DNA from: CAZIZT01 sp964544085
GTDB lineage: Bacteria > Campylobacterota_A > Desulfurellia > Desulfurellales > Hippeaceae
NCBI GenBank assembly: GCA_964544085.1
Contig: CAZIZT010000015.1
Location: 1-9,587, forward strand
DNA: 9,587 nucleotides
Direction of reading: 5' to 3'
Shown: piece after piece, positions 1-7,466 of the stretch
Layout of the letters: the number at the start of each line of letters is the position of its first letter
How positions within the stretch are numbered: position 1 is the first letter of the stretch
Notes under the pieces: model-generated
The model's database searches: none
Told to the model about the DNA's origin: nothing
The model's input: the letters and a program-made list of their open reading frames with translations, nothing else
Translations under genes and position numbers: made by a program

Positions 1-2
1 GC

Positions 3-3000
3 AGGCGCTATAGCGAAAATATCGATATAACTGTTCTGCCTGATTCTATGAAGAGGCTCGTCTCTTCAGGTGATGTAACTTCGGCGCAATACCTAAGCAT
101 AGACGATGTGGGCAGTGCTTCACTCGAGGAAGCACTCAACCATTTCAGTGAGGATGTTCTTTCTATATCAGGTGCAATTGAACAAAAAAGAGCGCTCGAA
201 GATATGGCTCTCAGGACTAAAGCCATCACCGTGAAACCGAAAAAGTTAAACGATATAAAAAGTTATTATATAAGTAAATTAATCGAAAATGGCAGTTTTG
301 TGGGTGTTGTTAGTTTTGAAGGGTTCCCAGCTATTTTTTCCTACAGGAAAGGTGATGATAATAGGTGCTTGCTTGAAATCCTTGTCGATGATTATGGAAT
401 GGACCTGCATATCAAAAAAGGGGGTTACGTTATAGACGTAAGCACGGAGAAAATGAACAGGACTCCAGAGGCTTTCTTTGGAGGTATAGAGCTGGCATGT
501 GATTTTATCGAAGTCTTGAAGAAAAAACTTGGTAGAAGTTTTGCCAATCCTTTACCCATTTTTTATACGAAAAACAACCGGGCAGTGCTGGTTGTTCCTC
601 GCAGGCAAAGGGGTATTGTCAGCTGGGCAAAGGAGATTGTAGGTGACATCGGCAGTGGAGCCCAGAATGCCTTTGATTTCCTCTCTTCACTGGTTTCGGA
701 AGAGGTTTACAGCGCTTTTTCATCGCTCAAGAATCTGGCGAAAACAATTTCAAACCTCGGTGTTTTTGGTTCAAAAATGTGGGATAGCTTCAAGAGCCTT
801 TGTAGCAATGTAAATGACGACTTTGTCTCTTTATATAATCGGTTTAAGGATGATCCTGCTGGTGTATTGAGCGGAGTTGCAGATCCGGACAAACTGATTA
901 TGGATCTAAAGAATTTCTGTGCAGACAATACCGGCCCTTCGGTTAAGAAATTTATCAAGAATATTATGAGCGGTATCAAATCCATCGGTGATGTAATCGG
1001 TGTTGTGGATGACTTTTTTGAGGACAAAAAGGAGCAGTTCAGTCAGTTTATTGGGAGCTTTTCCTCCATAAACCGGGATGCTGCTCTTTATGCAAACTAC
1101 AATAACGGAGTGGCTCAACTGGGATTGCAGGTCGGTTCCAATACTTACAGCGTATCTGCATCAACAATAGAGACCTTTAAAAAGTATTCCTCGGCATTTT
1201 TGCAAAAGGTGGGTGATTTTCCGATCGATTACTTTGTTTCAGCTCTCCAATCATTGACATCGGCTATGCCATCAACAACGATTGGCCTTTTCTATGCTTC
1301 TTCGGATTCAGAGTTACGCTATCTATTTAAAGTGGGTTCTGTTTCCAATCAGAGGTGCAAGGAGGATGAAAACAGCAAGTTCTGCCTGGGGGAGTATTTC
1401 AATCCTATGGACCTTATTGTGAACGAGCTTGCTGTACGTCCGTTTAGTCATTTAGGTGTGGTTGTGTGGTTTGCGCCTTTGGAGCCAGTGCTACCAGATA
1501 TAGAGGATTCCGGCGCCCTCTACAGCTATCTGAGAATGGCAGGACCGAGATTTCCAGATCTGGGTTTAGAAATTGATACCCGTTACAGGAATAACTACAT
1601 CACAATTACAGGTTCCACCCTTCCTGCGATAGGGCTTTCAGCAGCGGTGGAATTTGCCGTGGAGTTCGATTACCACCTGCTGTTTGGAGGCAAGGGCAAG
1701 GCAGGACTGATACTTTCGGTTGGTGTTGATCCTGGGACTCTGACCGGCGGTGTCGTTAATGCCTTAGAAGGTATTGTAAAGAGCGCTTTTCAGAGCTCCT
1801 TGAGCTTCATAAATAGCTCGATTATAAAACAAGAGACACTTCCTAATGGCAAAAAAATAGTGAAATTGACCTTTCCTGACGACTCTGAGTTTATTAGTTT
1901 TCTCAAAGATTTCGTATCCAACATAAAAGAAGGCCTTGCCGCTAAGGGTTTATCCGGTATTGCCAATAGCATTACATTTACCGTTGGTATCGAAGGTGAA
2001 GGTGGTGTCGGAGTTGGCGCTGGTGGCACCGGTACAGGTGGTGTTGGAGCTGATCTTAAGCTTGGAGCAGAGCTTGATTTTTCCGTGGATCTGAACTTTG
2101 TTGTTCGATTTTTGTCGTATATGATCCAATACGATGTTAATGCGTTTATCATAACGCCGCTGAAGGAGATTGCTGAATTCTACAAAAATGCTGGAGACGA
2201 TACCGATGCCAGCGAGTTTTATTCCGACGATCCTATTATGAATGCTGTGAAGCTTTACAGCAAGGCGTTTAACGATATTTTCAATGCTCCACAGGTTCCT
2301 CAGCAGCAGATACTAAATCTCTCTAACTCACTTGCGGAACACATGAGTATTGGTGTCTCGATTAAAACTGAAGCGGAAGGTGAAGCAGAAGAGGGTGGAA
2401 GTGGATCGGTTGAGGTCTCGGCGGCACCTAACCTGTCCATCAACGGAGAGGCGTTTTTAAATATGATTTATCCGATCTTCGGTGGTGATAGTAAGTACTT
2501 TGACCACGCCGGCATCTTTCCTGTTGTGACGTTTACGATGCCAGTCTCAGCTGAACTGGAGCTGGGAGTGGATGAAGCACTTAAGGCTACACTCAAGACA
2601 AGCCTTCAGGCTGATTTCTTTAGCGCTTCTGTGGAGATAAAAAACGACCCATATATCTCCAGCGGCATTCACAAGACCTCGACGGTGTTGAAGTTTCCGC
2701 TTAATGTAAGGGTGGATTCATCACTTTCCAGCGCAGCGCATAATGATAGGGTGGTCTTTACATGCAATGCCACTCCCTCAGCAACATCCATAGAGTGGTT
2801 CATAAACGGATACAGGGTGAATACTGAGGGCGCGTTTACACATAACGGCAAGGTTGTTACCCATATATCTTTTCCGTCCACAAACAAGATTGCTTTAACG
2901 GGTACAGTTTCTGGAGAGATTGTTGCAACATGCGTGGCTAAAAACGGTGATCAGAAAGCATTTGGTAGCTCGTCTGTTACAGTGGAGAGTACACTTCAAG

Positions 3001-6000
3001 GTACACCCATTCTGGGAATTGACAATGAGACTGTTATGTCGCTGCAGGGCAATAGTATCGAAGTGAGCGGTGTGAGCGATAAGGATAACAGCACAATAAA
3101 GTACGAAGTGGAAATAGCTGAGAATGCGGATTTCGTTAACCCTGTAGCGCATTTCATCGCAAGCAACAACAAAATAGCCATACCGGGCGGTTTGAATCCA
3201 TCAAGAAAATACTACATAAGGGTTAGGGCATTCAATGAATACTACGATTATAGTGCATGGAGCACCCCAAGAAGCTTTTTTACCTCTGTGGCTCTAAAGG
3301 GTATAAAGCCGTTAAATAACGCCACATTCGAGGTTGGAAAGGAGATTGAGTTTGGCGCTGAGGTTGTAGCCGAAGGCGGAGATGATCTGTTGCTTGGGCT
3401 TGATCCGGTGATTCAAATCAGCTCATCCAGCGATTTCAATTCTTTGGTTACCCAGCTCAGTTACGATGAGATGTCCGGGTTTGAGACGTGGAAGCCGGAT
3501 GTGCCGGGCAGGTATTACTGGCGTGTGGTCGGTTATTTTAGTGTGGATGAGCATTCAACACCGGAACAGATAACAAGCGATGTATATACGCTTTTAATCA
3601 AGCCTGCACCCCCAGAGTTACGCGCTCCCGATAATGCTTCCGAATTTTCCCACAGGAAGGAGATATATTTTGAATCCTATCCGATAACAAACACGGATGA
3701 ATATCAGCTTCAGATAGCCTACGATTCTGATTTTCATAGTATCTACCGCGAAAGTGAACCATCGGCATCTTATCGGATTAAAGAACGATTACCGACTCTG
3801 GACCAGCAACCCTACAAAAAAACACTTTTCTGGAGGATGAGAAGGCGGGAAAACGGCGTATGGAGCGACTGGTCTACGACAAGAATTTTAGACGTTGTTA
3901 ACCATCCGCCAATAGCCTATTTCCAGGAGATCTCATCGAAAACCTATTGTATCAACGATAATGTTACAGTGGACTTCTATATCAACGATCAGGATGCCGA
4001 TAACGTTACAATGTATAAGGCTAAGATTATACAGGCTGCTACAGGACAGCTCATAAAACTCTATGTGAAAACGGGCAACTTCAATGCGGACCAGAGCTTC
4101 ACTGCACCGGCGAGTCAGATTGGCTATGGGCGCTACCTCGGCGTTCAGATTATACCTGCGGACCAATGGGGGAGCAGTATCGAAAATAGCTGGTCAGACG
4201 AAGAGATTATGGAGTATTACTTTGCAAACAGATGGCCAGACGCGATCTTCGATATTGTCAATTGTCCGCCAGAAGCGCCTTCGGACATATCGGGTCCGGA
4301 CGGGAACGTAATGGTGGGCAATGAATGCTACTTTATAGTGGATAGTCAGGCTAAAGACCCGGATGGGGATGAGATTGCCTATTATGAGTTTGTAATAACT
4401 GATCCATCCGGGGTTAAGCATACGTTTCAAGCGGAGTTTGGATCCTTGGGTTATGCATCAATTACCTTTACGCCTGAACAGGCGGGTACATACACATGGA
4501 AGGTCAGGGCTGTAGCGCGGTATAAAGATGGAGAAAACACGGTTTATCAGCCCGGTGCCTGGAGTGAGCAGAGGAGCTTTTTTGCAGGAGAGACAGTTCC
4601 TATAACAGACTTAATACCAGCCGATGGATCGATAATAACGGGCAGTGATGGTGTGGTTCTTCGTGCACGACCATCTGACAATGCCGATAGGGTACAGTTT
4701 GAGTGGTCAAACAACGATGAGTTTGAGAACAGCCACAATTCCGGCTGGGTTATCAGCAAGGATAGCGATGGCTATTACGTCTATCAACTGTCGTTCAATG
4801 AACAGGCTACTGTATTCTGGCACGCCAGACCCGGCTATTCCAACAATTCAGGTCCCTGGAGCGAGACGTACTGCTTCAGTTACATTCCAAAACTACCCAC
4901 CCCGGTATTTTACGCATTTAGTGATGTGTTCTATCCAGATGCAGATGGAATTACATCGTTGAGGTTTGATGCGGATGAGGATACAATTCTATCTGATTGT
5001 CACAAGGACAATGGTACCTTCTACTATCGTATTTGCACCGACAAGTCGTGTGACAACGTTACATTAATGGGCACATTCAAGCCAGCAAGCTTCTTTGATG
5101 TATCACTTCCATCAGGTACATATTACTTTGAAGCATATCAGGATGTAGGAGGTATACAGACCGACTATAGTTCACCGGTTGAGTTCACAATCTCCAAGGA
5201 AACAATCAGCGCCGGTTTGGTCGGTTACTGGAGCTTCGATAACTGCTCGGAGGGCTCTACACAGGTTCAGGATGAATCTGGCAACAATAACAATGGGAGC
5301 GTTGTGGGCGAAGTCGACTTTACATACGAAGCTGCTAAGAATAAGTCGTTATACCTGACAGGCTCCCAGTATGTGAAAATTGGCAAGTTTTCCCTTAATA
5401 CATTCACCATAAGCGCCTGGGTAAAGCCGGACAACGTTACGGGTGAGCATACCATAGCCGGCAATCCTGAAAATAGCGGTTTCGGAATAGAGATCTACAA
5501 CGGAAAGGTGCGAGGTTATGTGTATGTTGGAGATGGTTATCTATACGTTGAAGGTATAGGCATACCGCAGTACGTTTGGAGTTTTGTGACAGTTACATAC
5601 GATGGCAATACGCTTAAGGTGTACGTTGATGGGAAGCTTGCGGGTGAAGGGACAAAAGAGGGCAGTGTTGTTCAGAGCAATCTTGATTTTCTCATAGGTG
5701 CAAATCCGGGTCTTGATCCTGATCAACCTGTCTCGATGCAGTTTCAGGGCTTCATAGATGAAGTCAGACTCTACAACAGGGCTCTTAGCGATGATGAGAT
5801 AAAGGATGTGATGCAACATGATGGTGTTGCTTTTACATCGGGAGCTTCCGTTATAGATGACTTTGTGGTTTCACCAGCTCAAGGTACACTGCCGCTTGAT
5901 GTTACACTCACCTGTCAGATGCAGACCGAGGGTGCTGTCTTTAACTGGGATTTTGATGGTGATGGGTATTACGATGAGGAAACGGAAACCCCCAGTGTGA

Positions 6001-6692
6001 ACCATACCTACAAGTATGCCGGTAGCTTCACACCCGTTGTATATGTTGTAAACGAGAACTGGATGCCAACGTGGGAGAGGTCTACAGTGATCGTAAACAC
6101 CCAGAACTCCCTTGAAATTTACTTTCCCTTTGACGGCAATGTGATCGATGCTTCGGGTAACGAGAGGAATGGAACAGCTCTCAATGCTACGTGGTGTAGT
6201 GGTGAAAGTGGAACTGCTGTTGCACTTGAGGGTGAGTTAAGCGGTGTAGACGTGGATATTTCAGAGAATCCGATTACCCTTACCAGTTTTAGAGTTGTTT
6301 TCTGGGTTAAACTCAACGCCATTAATGGCAATGGCAATGTCTTTCTGAGTGCTACTAATGAGAGCGAAGAAAAAGAGTTGAGTCTGCGGGTTGTACCAGG
6401 GGAGGATGGTGGAGGGGAAATGGAAGTGTGCATCAAGGGAGTGTGTAAGCAGAGTCTGAAGAACGTTAACATTGCCGATGGAAACTGGCATAAGCTTGAA
6501 TACATCTATTTCAATGGAGATGTCAGCATTACAATCGATGGGGATGCTTATGATTCACTTTCCTTCGGCAGTGGCACGCTATATCTGGACAAGATGATAA
6601 TAGGCAATGTCCCTAACCCCGAAGAGGTAAAGCCAGAGCCGTTGAATGGATGCATCGATGAGCTCATGCTCTACAGCAGCGCCCCTATTTGA
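3..6692 (+). CDS. Giant modular exported/surface protein with Ig-like, FN3-like, LamG and PKD domains (5' partial)
   Basis: The frame is open from base 3. The first ATG, at 48, has no Shine-Dalgarno, so the gene surely begins before the window and any signal peptide is not visible. Residues are counted from that ATG. Residues 181-341 are rich in amphipathic helix. Residues 527-558, 641-688, 764-801 and 825-867 are long alternating beta segments, the second very glycine-rich. Residues 881-984 are Ig-like with a Cys pair (FTCNAT and ATCVAK). Residues 985-1719 hold about seven FN3/cadherin-like modules. Residues 1722-1923 are a LamG (concanavalin A-like) domain with GYWSFD, AWVKP, VYVDG and GFIDEVRLYNRAL. 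Residues 1936-2017 are a PKD domain with NWDFDGDG and HTY. Residues 2020-2214 are a second LamG (YFPFDGN, NGCIDELMLY). Proteins of this build bind glycans or other surfaces outside the cell; that role is inferred from the domains. No catalytic motif, LPXTG or C-terminal sorting tail is visible. Numerous Cys residues fit an oxidising compartment. The N-terminal 860 residues match no family I recognise. Confidence 0.85.
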   Translation, partial: RRYSENIDITVLPDSMKRLVSSGDVTSAQYLSIDDVGSASLEEALNHFSEDVLSISGAIEQKRALEDMALRTKAITVKPKKLNDIKSYYISKLIENGSFVGVVSFEGFPAIFSYRKGDDNRCLLEILVDDYGMDLHIKKGGYVIDVSTEKMNRTPEAFFGGIELACDFIEVLKKKLGRSFANPLPIFYTKNNRAVLVVPRRQRGIVSWAKEIVGDIGSGAQNAFDFLSSLVSEEVYSAFSSLKNLAKTISNLGVFGSKMWDSFKSLCSNVNDDFVSLYNRFKDDPAGVLSGVADPDKLIMDLKNFCADNTGPSVKKFIKNIMSGIKSIGDVIGVVDDFFEDKKEQFSQFIGSFSSINRDAALYANYNNGVAQLGLQVGSNTYSVSASTIETFKKYSSAFLQKVGDFPIDYFVSALQSLTSAMPSTTIGLFYASSDSELRYLFKVGSVSNQRCKEDENSKFCLGEYFNPMDLIVNELAVRPFSHLGVVVWFAPLEPVLPDIEDSGALYSYLRMAGPRFPDLGLEIDTRYRNNYITITGSTLPAIGLSAAVEFAVEFDYHLLFGGKGKAGLILSVGVDPGTLTGGVVNALEGIVKSAFQSSLSFINSSIIKQETLPNGKKIVKLTFPDDSEFISFLKDFVSNIKEGLAAKGLSGIANSITFTVGIEGEGGVGVGAGGTGTGGVGADLKLGAELDFSVDLNFVVRFLSYMIQYDVNAFIITPLKEIAEFYKNAGDDTDASEFYSDDPIMNAVKLYSKAFNDIFNAPQVPQQQILNLSNSLAEHMSIGVSIKTEAEGEAEEGGSGSVEVSAAPNLSINGEAFLNMIYPIFGGDSKYFDHAGIFPVVTFTMPVSAELELGVDEALKATLKTSLQADFFSASVEIKNDPYISSGIHKTSTVLKFPLNVRVDSSLSSAAHNDRVVFTCNATPSATSIEWFINGYRVNTEGAFTHNGKVVTHISFPSTNKIALTGTVSGEIVATCVAKNGDQKAFGSSSVTVESTLQGTPILGIDNETVMSLQGNSIEVSGVSDKDNSTIKYEVEIAENADFVNPVAHFIASNNKIAIPGGLNPSRKYYIRVRAFNEYYDYSAWSTPRSFFTSVALKGIKPLNNATFEVGKEIEFGAEVVAEGGDDLLLGLDPVIQISSSSDFNSLVTQLSYDEMSGFETWKPDVPGRYYWRVVGYFSVDEHSTPEQITSDVYTLLIKPAPPELRAPDNASEFSHRKEIYFESYPITNTDEYQLQIAYDSDFHSIYRESEPSASYRIKERLPTLDQQPYKKTLFWRMRRRENGVWSDWSTTRILDVVNHPPIAYFQEISSKTYCINDNVTVDFYINDQDADNVTMYKAKIIQAATGQLIKLYVKTGNFNADQSFTAPASQIGYGRYLGVQIIPADQWGSSIENSWSDEEIMEYYFANRWPDAIFDIVNCPPEAPSDISGPDGNVMVGNECYFIVDSQAKDPDGDEIAYYEFVITDPSGVKHTFQAEFGSLGYASITFTPEQAGTYTWKVRAVARYKDGENTVYQPGAWSEQRSFFAGETVPITDLIPADGSIITGSDGVVLRARPSDNADRVQFEWSNNDEFENSHNSGWVISKDSDGYYVYQLSFNEQATVFWHARPGYSNNSGPWSETYCFSYIPKLPTPVFYAFSDVFYPDADGITSLRFDADEDTILSDCHKDNGTFYYRICTDKSCDNVTLMGTFKPASFFDVSLPSGTYYFEAYQDVGGIQTDYSSPVEFTISKETISAGLVGYWSFDNCSEGSTQVQDESGNNNNGSVVGEVDFTYEAAKNKSLYLTGSQYVKIGKFSLNTFTISAWVKPDNVTGEHTIAGNPENSGFGIEIYNGKVRGYVYVGDGYLYVEGIGIPQYVWSFVTVTYDGNTLKVYVDGKLAGEGTKEGSVVQSNLDFLIGANPGLDPDQPVSMQFQGFIDEVRLYNRALSDDEIKDVMQHDGVAFTSGASVIDDFVVSPAQGTLPLDVTLTCQMQTEGAVFNWDFDGDGYYDEETETPSVNHTYKYAGSFTPVVYVVNENWMPTWERSTVIVNTQNSLEIYFPFDGNVIDASGNERNGTALNATWCSGESGTAVALEGELSGVDVDISENPITLTSFRVVFWVKLNAINGNGNVFLSATNESEEKELSLRVVPGEDGGGEMEVCIKGVCKQSLKNVNIADGNWHKLEYIYFNGDVSITIDGDAYDSLSFGSGTLYLDKMIIGNVPNPEEVKPEPLNGCIDELMLYSSAPI
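3000..5205 (+). repeat. Array of about seven divergent FN3/cadherin-like beta-sandwich modules within the giant protein
   Basis: Protein-level repeats of about 95-120 residues. Approximate module borders in bases are 3000-3291, 3291-3606, 3607-3904, 3907-4265, 4266-4592, 4593-4890 and 4890-5205. Shared marks include a Pro-rich start (PPEL, PPIA, PPEAP, PTPVF). There is also a late strand of the type YYxRVRA, seen as YYIRVRAF, YYWRVVG, LFWRMRR, YTWKVRAV and VFWHARPG. It is usually followed by a W-S segment (AWSTP, DWSTT, AWSEQ, PWSET). Several modules carry an Asp-rich loop (SDKDNS, NDQDADN, KDPDGDE). The copies are too diverged to be direct DNA repeats. Assignment to FN3 or cadherin-like folds rests on these motifs and is tentative for the individual modules; 3907-4265 and 4890-5205 are the least typical. 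Confidence 0.6.
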
Positions 6693-6720
6693 GGCGCTGC
6701 TGTCCTTTCCTGAGTTTTTC
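6673..6720 (+). terminator. Rho-independent terminator-like hairpin overlapping the giant gene's stop codon
   Basis: A perfect 11 bp GC-rich stem pairs 6673-6683 (ACAGCAGCGCC) with 6693-6703 (GGCGCTGCTGT) around a 9-base loop. The loop contains the TGA stop at 6690-6692. The downstream tract is T-rich but interrupted (CCTTTCC, then TTTTT at 6715-6719), so termination efficiency is uncertain. The left arm also encodes the last residues of the protein. Its position right at the end of a very long gene and before a separate cluster supports a terminator role. Confidence 0.7.
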
Positions 6721-6760
6721 ATTATTCACTCGCAAAAGTTGAACGCAAAGAAATAATCAC

Positions 6761-6789
6761 TTGACTTTTTCTTGCATATCGGGCATCTT
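6761..6789 (+). promoter_or_regulatory. Possible sigma-70-type promoter for the M50 protease-trpS cluster
   Basis: TTGACT at 6761-6766 matches five of six bases of the -35 consensus. It lies 17 bp before CATCTT at 6784-6789, a weak -10 with three of six matches. An alternative -10, AATAAT at 6752-6757, matches five of six bases but has only a poor -35 near 6729. A promoter is expected here, because the preceding gene ends in a terminator-like hairpin and the next gene starts at 6832. The exact elements are uncertain. Confidence 0.33.
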
Positions 6790-6794
6790 TTATC

Positions 6795-6810
6795 TGGCTT
6801 TTTGAAGCCA
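6795..6810 (+). repeat. Short perfect inverted repeat in the leader of the M50 protease gene
   Basis: TGGCTT (6795-6800) and AAGCCA (6805-6810) are perfect reverse complements around the 4-base loop TTTG. The repeat lies ten bases before the AGGAG ribosome-binding site. It is not followed by a T-run, so it does not look like a terminator. It could be an operator half-site pair or a small leader hairpin, or chance. Confidence 0.35.
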
Positions 6811-6820
6811 ATTTGTGCTC

Positions 6821-6825
6821 AGGAG
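6821..6825 (+). promoter_or_regulatory. Ribosome-binding site supporting the TTG start of the M50 gene
   Basis: AGGAG ends six bases before TTG at 6832. No ATG or GTG in this frame is better placed: the next ATG is residue 10, inside the first membrane segment and close to the HExxH motif. This decides in favour of the TTG start. Confidence 0.7.
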
Positions 6826-6831
6826 TGAGGT

Positions 6832-7458
6832 TTGCAGATAAATCCGAATATCTTTCTGATGGTTATACCATTTCTGCTGGCGGTGGTTATCCACGAGGTT
6901 GCCCATGGGTATGTTGCCTACAAGCTTGGCGACAACACGGCAAAGTTTATGGGCAGGTTGACTTTAAATCCGATTGCGCACATTGATCCAATAGGTACCC
7001 TTTTGCTTCCCCTGATTCTGCTGATTGCACATTCGCCTGTACTTTTCGGATGGGCTAAGCCTGTTCCGGTGAACTTCTTTAATCTCCATAATCCGCGTCG
7101 TGATTCCGCCTATGTGGCTATGGCTGGACCTGCATCGAATATTCTTATGGCAATCGGTTTTGCGATAATTTATCACCTGTTTAGCCTTATACCCATCCCC
7201 TACGTTCAGCAACCTGTGTTAATAACCTGTATCTACGGTGTGGAGTTGAATTTGATTTTTGCCTTTTTCAATCTGATTCCCATTCTTCCACTTGATGGCG
7301 GGAGGATCCTTGCGGCATTTTTGCCGCCAAGTATGGCGTATAAGTTTTCTAAGATTGAACCTTACGGCATGTATATCGTTATAGCTTTGATTTTCCTGGG
7401 CGTCTTTAACTTGATCTACTACGCATTTGTTGTGCCTTTAACAAATCTGCTGTTGTAA
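6832..7458 (+). CDS. Site-2-protease-like M50 family membrane zinc metalloprotease
   Basis: Multi-pass membrane protein of 208 residues. The active-site HExxH motif is HEVAH at residues 21-25 inside the first hydrophobic segment. The third zinc ligand is the Asp of the LDGG motif (residues 154-157, in NLIPILPLDGGRI). AGPASNILMA (residues 98-107) is also characteristic of the small S2P subgroup. About five to six hydrophobic segments are visible (near residues 7-25, 52-68, 95-120, 128-150 and 178-205). There is no PDZ domain, unlike RseP, so this is the minimal type. The family cuts transmembrane segments of substrate proteins within the membrane; the substrate here is unknown. It starts with TTG behind a good AGGAG site. 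Its TAA stop lies eight bases before the GTG candidate start of trpS, so the two are probably co-transcribed. All catalytic residues are intact. Family assignment is secure; the physiological role is not. Confidence 0.93.
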   Translation: MQINPNIFLMVIPFLLAVVIHEVAHGYVAYKLGDNTAKFMGRLTLNPIAHIDPIGTLLLPLILLIAHSPVLFGWAKPVPVNFFNLHNPRRDSAYVAMAGPASNILMAIGFAIIYHLFSLIPIPYVQQPVLITCIYGVELNLIFAFFNLIPILPLDGGRILAAFLPPSMAYKFSKIEPYGMYIVIALIFLGVFNLIYYAFVVPLTNLLL

Positions 7459-7462
7459 GGGG
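7457..7462 (+). promoter_or_regulatory. Ribosome-binding site of trpS overlapping the upstream stop codon
   Basis: AAGGGG begins within the TAA stop (7456-7458) of the M50 gene. It is four bases before GTG at 7467 and ten bases before ATG at 7473, so either codon could be the trpS start. The overlap suggests that termination of the first gene and initiation of trpS are coupled. Confidence 0.5.
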
Positions 7463-7466
7463 TTTT

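Noticed and set aside
48..50. ATG at 48 as the start of the giant gene
   Set aside because: The frame is open to base 3 with coding-like residues (SENIDITVLPDS), and no Shine-Dalgarno precedes the ATG.
1790..2152. Minus-strand open frame with a Pro-rich product
   Set aside because: It is the antisense shadow of the glycine-rich segment; glycine codons read backwards as proline or threonine codons. It has no independent ribosome-binding site or homologous motif.
3960..5450. Four DNVT sequons as possible bacterial N-glycosylation sites
   Set aside because: The PglB-type bacterial sequon needs an acidic residue two positions before Asn. These have Asn, Ala, Cys or Pro there, so the recurrence is probably structural or chance.
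6324..6342. Short tandem AATGGC-like repeat
   Set aside because: It spans only about two and a half copies encoding NGNGN within a LamG loop; too short to treat as a repeat element.
6119..6505. Minus-strand open frame of 128 codons inside the second LamG
   Set aside because: Low-complexity Ser/Leu/Pro product opposite a clearly coding LamG domain; a shadow frame.
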